Assembly: GCF_000170855.1 (NCBI RefSeq)
Contig: NZ_ABCQ01000032.1
Coordinates: 1 to 50,709, forward strand
DNA length: 50,709 bases
Source: Moritella sp. PE36
GTDB lineage: Bacteria; Pseudomonadota; Gammaproteobacteria; Enterobacterales; Moritellaceae
Direction of reading: 5' to 3'
Below the pieces are notes generated by a model that was not told the DNA's origin, did no database searches, and was given only the letters and a program-made list of their open reading frames with translations. A program made the position numbers and the translations under genes. The first letter of the stretch is position 1, and each line of letters opens with the position of its first letter. This document shows positions 8,572-13,428 of this stretch, one piece after another.

Positions 8572-8931
8572 TTATGTCATGAATTGCTCAAGGCCGCCGA
8601 ATGTCGGAGAGTCCTTAACATTGCTGTTTTGATAAAAGCCTAACTGCTTTTTCATTTGGAATAGTCGCGCCTCCATCTTGTCGAGTTGGTTTACCTCTGG
8701 GCGCGCTTTAACACTGACATTACCGCGATCTGTATCGCTGTCGTATGTGTTACCCTCGCGGGCTAAAAATTTCTTTAAATTATCAATCTCAATAAACAAA
8801 ACGGCATAAGATCCGATCGCTTCACGGTTAGATAACGTGGGATCTCCGACTACCTCGACATATATTTTCAAAAAGTAGTCATATACCTTTTTTTGCTTCT
8901 TGCCTTTGATCTCAATCGGGTATGATTCCAT
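8572..8931 (-). CDS. terS: Terminase small subunit (P27 family)
   Basis: This 119-residue protein has the P27-type pattern: a helical N-terminus, an aromatic-rich middle, a VSVKARPEVNQLDKMEARL segment, then a C-terminal amphipathic helix. It lies directly before the large subunit. It would bind the packaging start site, probably in the 8932-9132 gap just upstream, and hand the DNA to TerL. Confidence 0.83.
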   Translation of the reverse strand: MESYPIEIKGKKQKKVYDYFLKIYVEVVGDPTLSNREAIGSYAVLFIEIDNLKKFLAREGNTYDSDTDRGNVSVKARPEVNQLDKMEARLFQMKKQLGFYQNSNVKDSPTFGGLEQFMT

Positions 8932-9132
8932 AGCAAAAACCGTCCAAAAGTGGCTAAAAGTGGGGTATTTTAGGTCAAAAAGTGTGATTTAACGTGAGTA
9001 AAGGTTTCAAGCAGCTATAACCATGATCGAGGGTTTTTCAGAACCTCCCCCCCTTGCGTTCGAGGTCGGAGGCATGTCATGGCATAGATTTATTTATTTA
9101 TTCGCTTAGAATTGCATACAGAGACAATTAAT
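8932..9132. other. Intergenic region, candidate cos/packaging site
   Basis: This gap of about 200 bp lies between the HNH gene and terS. It contains a direct repeat of AAAAGTGG, a run of seven C flanked by CCTCC and GGAGG arms (about 9042-9074), and an A/T-rich part with TTTA repeats. HNH nucleases beside P27-type terminases are typical of cos phages, and cos usually lies here, so this is the best candidate for the packaging start. The exact cut is not visible. Confidence 0.4.
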
Positions 9133-9576
9133 TTATTTATATTGTCTTAATATATGTATGTGTGCATCACTCATAGGGCTAGGCTTATAGTCCATACACC
9201 AGTGTATGAGCTTATGTGGTGTAGCACGTATGCGCCTGTACTCTGCTGTTTTCTGCCTATGGCATGGGGCACATAGAGACACTAGATTATCTAAGTCCCA
9301 TATAAGCATCCTAAAATCAATGATCTCTAACCAGTGATCTATCTCAGCAGCAGGGGTAAGAATATCAATGGTATTGCATAGCTCGCATATAGGGCTGTTC
9401 TGTATTTTACGCTCACGTAGGGCGCGCCATTTAGAACTGTTATATATGTTGTTTAATCTACCCATACGGTGATGGTCTAGCACCTTAGATGGTGCTGATA
9501 TTAATTTGTGCTTCTCGCAACGGCTTCTATTAGTGGCTATCTGCTTACAGCCACCATAGGAACAGCACCTATTCAA
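9133..9576 (-). CDS. HNH endonuclease (packaging-associated)
   Basis: This 147-residue nuclease has paired zinc ligands (CELC near residue 68, CAPCH near 108) around an HNH core: EIDHWLEI, a central Asn in LDNLVSLC, and the final CHRQKT. An extra N-terminal CCSYGGCK...CEKH zinc knuckle is present. Small HNH proteins next to terminase are needed with TerL for cos cleavage in HK97-like phages, and the position here fits that role. It overlaps the upstream small gene by 8 nt, so the two are co-translated. Confidence 0.9.
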   Translation of the reverse strand: MNRCCSYGGCKQIATNRSRCEKHKLISAPSKVLDHHRMGRLNNIYNSSKWRALRERKIQNSPICELCNTIDILTPAAEIDHWLEIIDFRMLIWDLDNLVSLCAPCHRQKTAEYRRIRATPHKLIHWCMDYKPSPMSDAHIHILRQYK

Positions 9577-9736
9577 CTGTTTTTCGTTTCCGCTTAGGCT
9601 TATCTATGTGCATGGCCTTATTAATAATGCCCTGGCCGATAACCTCGTATTTATTAGGATCACGCTCATATAGCCACTTAGCTATAGTTAGCACCTGGCC
9701 TGTTTTAATGTGGGTTACTTCTAGCTGATGGCTCAT
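9569..9736 (-). CDS. Small basic hypothetical protein (55 aa)
   Basis: This short ORF fills the space between the membrane protein gene and the HNH gene, overlapping the first by 4 nt (ATGA) and the second by 8 nt. It reads MSHQLEVTHIKTGQVLTIAK..., ending in a KPKRKRK tail. The tight two-sided overlap, the pattern of a translationally coupled operon, is the main reason to accept it. It may bind nucleic acid; nothing more can be said. Confidence 0.7.
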   Translation of the reverse strand: MSHQLEVTHIKTGQVLTIAKWLYERDPNKYEVIGQGIINKAMHIDKPKRKRKTVE

Positions 9737-9975
9737 TTTAATTTGTCCTCTAATCGAGTTAATCGCTTATCGAATTCATAGACGTATTCAGTGCGGATAG
9801 TTGATAGCTGAGTTCTAAATAACATCAGGTCTTTTTGTACCTGGGCTATAACGACCTGTTGCTTGATTAGCATCAACTGATTGTTACTCACTGTATTAGC
9901 AATCCACGCAGACATAGCTAATAGCAATGATATAAATAGCGTCAATACAATGTTATTAAATTTGCTGTCTGTCAT
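9733..9975 (-). CDS. Small membrane protein, lysis-region
   Basis: This 80-residue protein has a transmembrane helix at about residues 8-30 (NIVLTLFISLLLAMSAWIA) followed by a long polar helix, a probable coiled coil, with one membrane pass and the helix outside or inside. It is coupled by ATGA overlaps to genes on both sides and lies 0.3 kb from the putative lysin. It could be a holin partner, a pinholin-like protein or an inner-membrane spanin; the sequence does not decide. Confidence 0.65.
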   Translation of the reverse strand: MTDSKFNNIVLTLFISLLLAMSAWIANTVSNNQLMLIKQQVVIAQVQKDLMLFRTQLSTIRTEYVYEFDKRLTRLEDKLK

Positions 9976-10145
9976 AGCTTGGTTCTTAATTTGTAGTTAT
10001 GTTTAACCAGGTCTTTGATCTTTTCACCGTCTTTATTCATAGACGTATCTTTACGCTCTGTAATCATATCAACGATGCTATCTAGCAGCATGAGAAGAAT
10101 GTCAGAGCCAACAGTTTTAAGTAACATTAAGATAAACGCTTTCAT
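9972..10145 (-). CDS. Small hypothetical protein (57 aa), lysis-region
   Basis: This ORF reads MKAFILMLLKTVGSDILLML... then a basic half ending VKHNYKLRTKL. The N-terminal 27 residues are hydrophobic enough for a membrane-associated amphipathic helix. Its stop overlaps the start of the next gene (ATGA), and an AAGGAATT ribosome site precedes ATG 10145. Such short hydrophobic-plus-basic proteins are frequent holins in phages, but no family was recognised. Confidence 0.62.
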   Translation of the reverse strand: MKAFILMLLKTVGSDILLMLLDSIVDMITERKDTSMNKDGEKIKDLVKHNYKLRTKL

Positions 10146-10246
10146 GTGCTAATTCCTTTTAATTAAGGTGCTGAAAGCAATCCCATTAGGCAGCGCCAGG
10201 GAAAGCCTTATCAGTCCAGCGAGAACCTATCAGCAAATATGGTTAG
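10146..10246. other. 101-bp gap without recognised gene
   Basis: No ORF with a plausible start is visible. The minus-strand sequence has GC-rich partial repeats (GCTGATAGG, CTGATAAGG) able to form weak hairpins. It may be an untranslated spacer between the lysin and the small membrane genes. Confidence 0.4.
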
Positions 10247-10666
10247 CTAGAGTCGTTTGATCTCAAGCGTTACACCTGGGTTATTGTCTACCAGGCGGTA
10301 AAATTCTTTTATGGCCGTGTCACTATCATCTAAACCCCACAAGTTGGGATTCCATGATTTACCTAGTAAAATACAGCCTGTGGTATCAGCAGTTGTATTA
10401 CCTGCATGAAAATAAACATAGGTACGCTGGCTGTTGCCGTTTAACGTTACGCCTAAGTTAAGATTATATAAGGCCAACACCATTCCGAACTTAGGTGAGC
10501 TGTGCCAGCGTAAATCGTAAGTACCAGCAGGAATACAGCTAATATTTTTCGCATTGTTCACCCATTCAAGTTCGAGACTGTAAGCAAAGTGACGGCCATT
10601 TACGAATAACTGACCGAATGTTGCCACGCCTGGTATCGTCTTTGTTTCAAGTAGCAGCTTAATCAT
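10247..10666 (-). CDS. DUF5675-family protein, probable lysis enzyme
   Basis: This 139-residue protein matches the DUF5675 pattern: GVATFGQLFVNGRHFAYSLE at the start, CIPAGTYDLRWHSSPKFG in the middle, and a conserved YVYFHAGNTTADTTGCILLG block near residues 88-107. The His...Thr-Gly-Cys arrangement resembles the catalytic strip of L,D-transpeptidase-like folds. These proteins often occupy the endolysin slot in phage lysis modules, and no other lysin is visible, so peptidoglycan cleavage is the likely role. It overlaps the preceding small gene by ATGA. Confidence 0.78.
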   Translation of the reverse strand: MIKLLLETKTIPGVATFGQLFVNGRHFAYSLELEWVNNAKNISCIPAGTYDLRWHSSPKFGMVLALYNLNLGVTLNGNSQRTYVYFHAGNTTADTTGCILLGKSWNPNLWGLDDSDTAIKEFYRLVDNNPGVTLEIKRL

Positions 10667-10809
10667 AATCTAACCAGCTTTTTACCATCGCCAATATCGT
10701 TAACGACTAAAATTAACTGTCTAATAATGTATTCTAATTCTTCTATCTTCTCATCTTGCCTGGCAACTTTTAGTTCTACATAATGAAATTGTTTCTGTAA
10801 TTCGTTCAT
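10663..10809 (-). CDS. Small coiled-coil protein (48 aa)
   Basis: This ORF reads MNELQKQFHYVELKVARQDEKIEELEYIIRQL..., a heptad-like acidic/basic helix. GGAG precedes the ATG at 10809, and its stop overlaps the lysin start. It is typical of the small accessory proteins in lysis cassettes; function unknown. Confidence 0.65.
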   Translation of the reverse strand: MNELQKQFHYVELKVARQDEKIEELEYIIRQLILVVNDIGDGKKLVRL

Positions 10810-10827
10810 TTTATTTTTCTCCACGCA

Positions 10828-10860
10828 TAAAAAAAGGCTATCCGATTAGGGATAGCCTTT
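10828..10860 (-). terminator. Intrinsic terminator
   Basis: On the minus strand AAGGCTATCC-CTAATC-GGATAGCCTT is followed by seven T. It separates the upstream small membrane genes from the lysin cassette inside the late operon. Confidence 0.85.
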
Positions 10861-10881
10861 GTGTATGTGAGTATGTTTTGT

Positions 10882-11043
10882 TTAAAGCATTGAGCGTGAT
10901 ATACCGTAAACAATGGTGATGATTAACACGCAAGAAATATAAAGCTTTCGGTCTGACTTGTTGCGCTTGTTTAGTTCAGCAATACGCTCTATAAGCCTGT
11001 TATTATGCTCGATGATCTCTTGCATCAATTCATCCTTGTTCAT
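10882..11043 (-). CDS. Small membrane protein (53 aa)
   Basis: This ORF reads MNKDELMQEIIEHNNRLIERIA..., an N-terminal polar helix, and then has one C-terminal transmembrane segment (KLYISCVLIITIVYGIS). Its start overlaps the stop of the upstream membrane gene (ATGA). It has the same design as the product of 11040-11246 (coiled coil, then C-terminal anchor), so the pair may act together. Holin or superinfection roles are possible but unproven. Confidence 0.65.
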   Translation of the reverse strand: MNKDELMQEIIEHNNRLIERIAELNKRNKSDRKLYISCVLIITIVYGISRSML

Positions 11044-11246
11044 TGGCTCATCCAGATATTTAAACCTAACGCTATGAAGTAAACAGAGGCGTTAATCAAC
11101 AGCCACTTAACGTAACGCTTATTGCTTGCGAACATTCGCTCATAAATTTTTAGATTGTCCTGGCTCAAGCCTAGAATTATTTCATCACGTAATTTTATTG
11201 AGTTATTTAACCGTTCTACTTCTTCAACGTGTTTCAGTGTGTTCAT
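11040..11246 (-). CDS. Small C-terminally anchored membrane protein (68 aa)
   Basis: The start MNTLKHVEEVERLNNSI at 11246 is chosen because it gives an ATGA overlap with the gene upstream, the pattern used throughout this operon; an upstream ATG at 11261 is possible. A polar helix of about 45 residues is followed by a transmembrane segment (WLLINASVYFIALGLNIWM) at the C-terminus. Function unknown. Confidence 0.62.
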   Translation of the reverse strand: MNTLKHVEEVERLNNSIKLRDEIILGLSQDNLKIYERMFASNKRYVKWLLINASVYFIALGLNIWMSQ

Positions 11247-11500
11247 CGTCTTGCAATCCATCCAGTAGGCTCTTTATCATCAGCAAAGCCATTACCTAAC
11301 CATTTACCAAGCTCAAACAATGCGCGTTCTTCTGACTCGAAACAGAAGCGCGAACCATAACCAGAACCATCTAAATCATGCAGTATGGCCGTTGTGAACA
11401 TTAAGCTAGTTAAACAACTGTAAGTATCCGATTCTTTGTGGTGTACGATTTGGTAATAGTGGTTCGATTCTAAGAACTCAACGAATTCTGGGTTAATCAT
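11243..11500 (-). CDS. Hypothetical protein (85 aa)
   Basis: This acidic soluble protein starts MINPEFVEFLESNHYYQIVHH, with an aromatic N-terminal part and a GKWLGNGFADD...GWIARR C-terminus. It has an AAGGAAA ribosome site before ATG 11500 and is coupled to the next gene by ATGA. No family was recognised. Its place between the zinc-finger pair and the small membrane genes gives no functional clue. Confidence 0.68.
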   Translation of the reverse strand: MINPEFVEFLESNHYYQIVHHKESDTYSCLTSLMFTTAILHDLDGSGYGSRFCFESEERALFELGKWLGNGFADDKEPTGWIARR

Positions 11501-11517
11501 TTGATCGTTTCCTTGGT

Positions 11518-11862
11518 TTAAGCTGACATATTAAGCAGAACAGAACGGTATAGCCTGCTGTGCTTAGACTCCGGCGAGTTGTCAACCTTTGGCGCTTGAG
11601 CCGCTAACTTAGCTGCTCGCTGCTTTGCTTTATACTGTAATTGATACGCAGCTATTTTTACCGCGTTTTTAATCCGTGATCGCCTTGCAACTTCGGGATT
11701 ATATTTGCTCCTGGTCTTATCACCGCCAGCGCCATAACGTGACTGATGATAAGCAGCACAACACGGCTTACACTTATTCTGCAGGCCGTCTATGTTTTTA
11801 GTTGCTTTGCTAAACTCTGAATCGTCTTTAAACTCAAAGCATGTATTGCATGGTTTGGTCAT
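11518..11862 (-). CDS. Small CxxC zinc-finger protein, paralogue 1
   Basis: This 114-residue protein has two CxxC pairs, CNTC at residues 5-8 and CKPC at about 31-34, separated by an F.K......DGLQ.K spacer. A long very basic helix with Arg/Lys/Ala follows, and a C-terminal motif SRLYRSVLLNMSA. It is clearly paralogous to the products of 11859-12197, which it overlaps by ATGA, and 12984-13322. The fold suggests nucleic-acid binding. Similar zinc knuckles precede some phage HNH/EndoVII nucleases, but no nuclease core is present here. The genes bracket the folded-RNA array, so binding or processing of those RNAs is an attractive inference. Confidence 0.75.
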   Translation of the reverse strand: MTKPCNTCFEFKDDSEFSKATKNIDGLQNKCKPCCAAYHQSRYGAGGDKTRSKYNPEVARRSRIKNAVKIAAYQLQYKAKQRAAKLAAQAPKVDNSPESKHSRLYRSVLLNMSA

Positions 11863-12197
11863 AGTGTTGGCATCATCATTAAAACCTTTCGGTATAGCTC
11901 ACTGTGATTTAGCAACTTAGCCTCATCATTTTTAAGCTTGATGTAATATTTACATGAACCATCAGAGATAACGTTTTTGCGTGGTGGTTTAGCTATCTTG
12001 GCTCTTAGCTTGCGCTGATACTCTTTATGGTAAGCATTACGCTTAGTGTGGTCTTGCGGGTTTTTAATCCTGTTAAGCCTGGCAGATACTTTACAGCATT
12101 TTTTGCAGTTACTTTGTAGGCCGTCTGGCCTACTGATACGCTTATAGAATTCGGTTACGTTCTTAACCTGGTTGCATTTACTGCACATCTTATCCAT
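11859..12197 (-). CDS. Small CxxC zinc-finger protein, paralogue 2
   Basis: This 112-residue protein carries CSKC at residues 5-8 and CKKC at about 31-34 around ...FYKRISRPDGLQSN, then a basic stretch and the C-terminal motif SELYRKVLMMMPTL shared with paralogue 1. ATG 12197 has AAGG 8 nt upstream. It is the first gene after the RNA array: the last RNA hairpin ends 19 nt before its start codon. It overlaps paralogue 1 by 4 nt. Nucleic-acid binding is likely; the partner is not shown by sequence. Confidence 0.75.
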   Translation of the reverse strand: MDKMCSKCNQVKNVTEFYKRISRPDGLQSNCKKCCKVSARLNRIKNPQDHTKRNAYHKEYQRKLRAKIAKPPRKNVISDGSCKYYIKLKNDEAKLLNHSELYRKVLMMMPTL

Positions 12198-12216
12198 AAA
12201 ATACCTTAATTCGTTT

Positions 12217-12289
12217 AGCAGGTACTAATAGCTCGACCTAAAAATATAAATAAAAAGCACCACATAAGTTGCTGCTATTAGTACCTACT
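12217..12289 (-). ncRNA. Array RNA unit 1 (16-bp closing helix)
   Basis: The ends 12217-12232 and 12274-12289 pair over 16 bp on the minus-strand RNA, enclosing 41 nt. The single imperfect pair is G.U on the minus strand but would be C/A on the plus strand, which points to minus-strand transcription. The inside can form AGCA/TGCT. There is no CCA end. It lies 9 nt from the next unit. Confidence 0.6.
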
Positions 12290-12298
12290 AAAAAAACT

Positions 12299-12369
12299 AT
12301 TAAAGAGTGACGCGCTTTGATTTTTAATTTATACATCGTTTTAAGATATATGATGCGTCACTCTTTAAT
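12299..12369 (-). ncRNA. Array RNA unit 2 (15-bp closing helix)
   Basis: The ends 12299-12313 and 12355-12369 are perfectly complementary over 15 bp and enclose 41 nt, the same size as unit 1. Inside, ATATATC-TTAAAAC-GATGTAT forms a 7-bp stem with a 7-nt loop. It starts 3 nt after the CCA of the tRNA (12373), so a processed transcript would have almost no spacer. No CCA end. Confidence 0.6.
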
Positions 12370-12372
12370 TTT

Positions 12373-12449
12373 TGGTGGCTCTGATTGAACTTGAATCAAT
12401 GACCCTCCCGTTATGAGCGGGACGCTCTAACCAACTGAGCTACAGAACC
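12373..12449 (-). tRNA. tRNA with anticodon CAU (Met elongator or Ile2)
   Basis: This is a complete 77-nt cloverleaf with encoded CCA. The 7-bp acceptor is GGTTCTG/CAGAGCC with one G.U. The rest is TA, D arm GCTC...GAGC, anticodon stem TCCCG/CGGGA with loop CTCATAA (anticodon CAT), variable GGGTC, and T arm ATTGA-TTCAAGT-TCAAT. It may read AUG as methionine elongator, or AUA if C34 is lysidinylated by the host TilS. The 4-69 pair is U-A as in Met and the 5-68 pair is C-G as in Ile2, so identity is unresolved. It lies in the middle of the RNA array. Confidence 0.93.
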
Positions 12450-12454
12450 GAACT

Positions 12455-12509
12455 TGGCGCACTCCCCTCGCGTTTTAATACGACAATCTTGGTGGATTTT
12501 GGGGAATGC
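12455..12509 (-). ncRNA. Array RNA unit 3, 55 nt, ends GCCA
   Basis: Minus-strand GCATTCCCC pairs with GGGGAGTGC (9 bp, one T.G that is A/C on the plus strand), followed at once by G and CCA, as in a tRNA 3' end. The 33-nt interior can form AATC-CACCAA-GATT and TCGT-ATTAAAAC-GCGA hairpins, a three-way junction in miniature. There is no D or T arm of normal type. Size and ending resemble armless mitochondrial tRNAs, which are not known from phages to my knowledge. Confidence 0.6.
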
Positions 12510-12515
12510 ATAATT

Positions 12516-12586
12516 TGGCGCGCCGACCTGTAATCGTGCTGTTCAGCCCCCATTTTAAAAAAAGGCTTAACAAACCAGGTCGGCGC
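12516..12586 (-). ncRNA. Array RNA unit 4, 71 nt, 11-bp helix, ends GCCA
   Basis: Minus-strand GCGCCGACCTG and CAGGTCGGCGC are perfectly complementary and followed by G-CCA. The 45-nt interior holds GTTAAGCC...GGCTGAAC (7 bp with one A/G mismatch) around a T-rich loop. An 11-12-bp end helix is the length of a tRNA acceptor stacked on its T stem, but no T loop is present. Confidence 0.62.
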
Positions 12587-12598
12587 ATTATTTAAGAT

Positions 12599-12665
12599 AG
12601 AAGACGAGGCTAAACAGAGAAATAATACTTGAGACATAACAGCCCTATAATAAATCCCGTCTTCT
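12599..12665 (-). ncRNA. Array RNA unit 5, 67 nt, no CCA
   Basis: Minus-strand AGAAGACG pairs with CGTCTTCT (8 bp, perfect), stacked directly on an inner AGGGCT/AGCCT helix with one bulged G. An 11-nt 5' bulge and a T-rich loop complete it. The 3' end continues ATCTT, not CCA. Confidence 0.52.
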
Positions 12666-12670
12666 AAATT

Positions 12671-12739
12671 TGGCGGGACAGTTCCACGCAGCGGATTAAC
12701 AAGGCAAGAAACGATCAAATAACACCTTGATACTGTCCC
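12671..12739 (-). ncRNA. Array RNA unit 6, 69 nt, tRNA-like, ends GCCA
   Basis: Minus-strand GGGACAGT pairs with ACTGTCCC (8 bp, perfect), then G-CCA. Taking 7 bp as acceptor leaves TA, then TCAA-GGTGTTAT-TTGA, which is a D-arm look-alike with GG in its loop. Near the 3' side TCC-GCTGCGT-GGA forms a small hairpin where a T arm would be. No anticodon stem can be drawn. This is the most tRNA-like of the non-tRNA units. Confidence 0.6.
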
Positions 12740-12745
12740 ATAAAT

Positions 12746-12798
12746 TGGGTGGCGGGATAGTTGCCCAGAGGAATGATCAAAAACCCCTGTACCCCGCC
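12746..12798 (-). ncRNA. Array RNA unit 7, 53 nt, ends ACCCA
   Basis: Minus-strand GGCGGGGTA pairs with TATCCCGCC (9 bp, one G.T that is C/A on the plus strand), followed by ACCCA, one base off a standard ACCA end. The interior is a 6-bp hairpin CAGGGG/CCTCTG with a 12-nt loop containing GATC. The stem end GG, the 12-nt T-rich loop and CC repeat the design of the anticodon arm of the 87-nt tRNA at 12892. Confidence 0.6.
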
Positions 12799-12817
12799 AT
12801 AATTCGTTATTTTTAAA

Positions 12818-12880
12818 GTGTCACTGCTACTCGTCATAAATACAGAATCGGAAACATTCAAATTTAAAAAACAGTGACAC
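12818..12880 (-). ncRNA. Array RNA unit 8, 63 nt, no CCA
   Basis: Minus-strand GTGTCACTG pairs perfectly with CAGTGACAC (9 bp) around 45 nt, the same interior length as unit 4. Inside, GAAT-GTTTCCG-ATTC forms a 4-bp stem with a 7-nt loop. The 3' end runs into TTTAAAAAT, with no CCA. Confidence 0.52.
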
Positions 12881-12891
12881 CATAAAAATAT

Positions 12892-12978
12892 TGGTGCGGG
12901 GGATAGGTATTGCACCTATGACCTCATAAGGAAATCTTTTAAACCTTATGCGCTCTAACGTTTCTGAGCTACCCCCAC
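12892..12978 (-). tRNA. tRNA-like RNA (87 nt) with enlarged anticodon loop
   Basis: Most of a cloverleaf is intact: acceptor GTGGGGG/CCCCCGC with one T.G, TA at 8-9, D arm GCTC...GAGC, variable AGGTC, T stem ATAGG/CCTAT, discriminator A and encoded CCA. Two parts are wrong. The anticodon arm is CATAAGG/CCTTATG with a 12-nt loop (16 nt if only 5 bp pair), so no unique anticodon can be named, and the T loop TGCAATA lacks the TTC. It could be a decayed tRNA, a tRNA with an expanded decoding loop, or a decoy. It starts 5 nt after the upstream zinc-finger gene. Confidence 0.6.
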
Positions 12979-12983
12979 ATTAT

Positions 12984-13322
12984 TCATCGCATAACAGGCA
13001 TTGATAAAAGTGGATTAAACACCGGCTTAATAACCTGTGGCTTAACACATTTTTTCCTGTTAGCTATTACCTTGTCTTGATTGTTAGCCCGCCATAATTT
13101 CTGTTTGGATAAACGTGCTGCTTTCTTCTCTGGCGATAACTCAAGGTAAGCTCTACGCTGTCCCTGCCTTACCGTTTCACGGTTTGCAGCCTTAAACGCT
13201 GTAACCTCAGTGCTTTTACACGTCTTGCAAGAACCTTGATAGCCGTCTGATGTTGATTTATTCTTATAAAATTCAGTTACCAGCTTGGTTAATTTACAGC
13301 TATAACACCTCTTATCCAACAT
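12984..13322 (-). CDS. Small CxxC zinc-finger protein, paralogue 3
   Basis: This 112-residue protein has CYSC and CKTC pairs (residues ~5-8 and ~31-34) around EFYKNKSTSDGYQGS, then a long helix rich in Arg/Lys/Gln. It is paralogous to the two genes on the far side of the RNA array but lacks their LYR-V-L C-terminal motif, ending NPLLSMPVMR instead. ATG 13322 is chosen because AAGGG lies 6 nt before it. It is the first gene after the late promoter and its stop is 5 nt from the first array RNA. Likely nucleic-acid binding; role inferred. Confidence 0.74.
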   Translation of the reverse strand: MLDKRCYSCKLTKLVTEFYKNKSTSDGYQGSCKTCKSTEVTAFKAANRETVRQGQRRAYLELSPEKKAARLSKQKLWRANNQDKVIANRKKCVKPQVIKPVFNPLLSMPVMR

Positions 13323-13345
13323 CGTAAACCCTTTTAGCACTCAAT

Positions 13346-13372
13346 AAAAAACCCGCTTATCTATTGCGGGCT
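13346..13372 (-). terminator. Promoter-proximal terminator (tR'-like)
   Basis: On the minus strand AGCCCGC-AATAGATAA-GCGGGT is followed by a T run. It lies only about 20-45 nt after the expected start of the promoter at 13397-13425, so the basal transcript would be about 45 nt. This layout is that of lambda pR'/tR', where Q lets polymerase pass. Confidence 0.78.
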
Positions 13373-13396
13373 GTCGCTCTTGCAAGCTACGAAATA

Positions 13397-13425
13397 ATCT
13401 TACATAAGGTGACTATTTTAGTCAA
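13397..13425 (-). promoter_or_regulatory. Late promoter candidate (pR'-like)
   Basis: The minus strand shows TTGACT (13425-13420), a 17-bp spacer and TAAGAT (13402-13397). It is directly downstream of the Q-like gene and directly upstream of a terminator. A TGACTA-TTT-TAGTCA palindrome overlaps the -35 and could be a regulator site. Confidence 0.7.
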
Positions 13426-13428
13426 CAG

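Noticed and set aside
12217-12369. Rho-independent terminators for units 1 and 2
   Set aside because: Loops of 41 nt are far too long and the stems are not followed by a proper T-run on the transcribed strand.
12440-12915. Two ORFs (12440-12718 and 12715-12915) through the RNA array
   Set aside because: They run across the 5' part of a good tRNA and across perfect hairpins, have no good ribosome site, and show no protein-like pattern. The RNA reading explains the sequence better.
12217-12978. CRISPR array
   Set aside because: Units are evenly sized but share no common repeat sequence; each helix differs. No cas genes are present.
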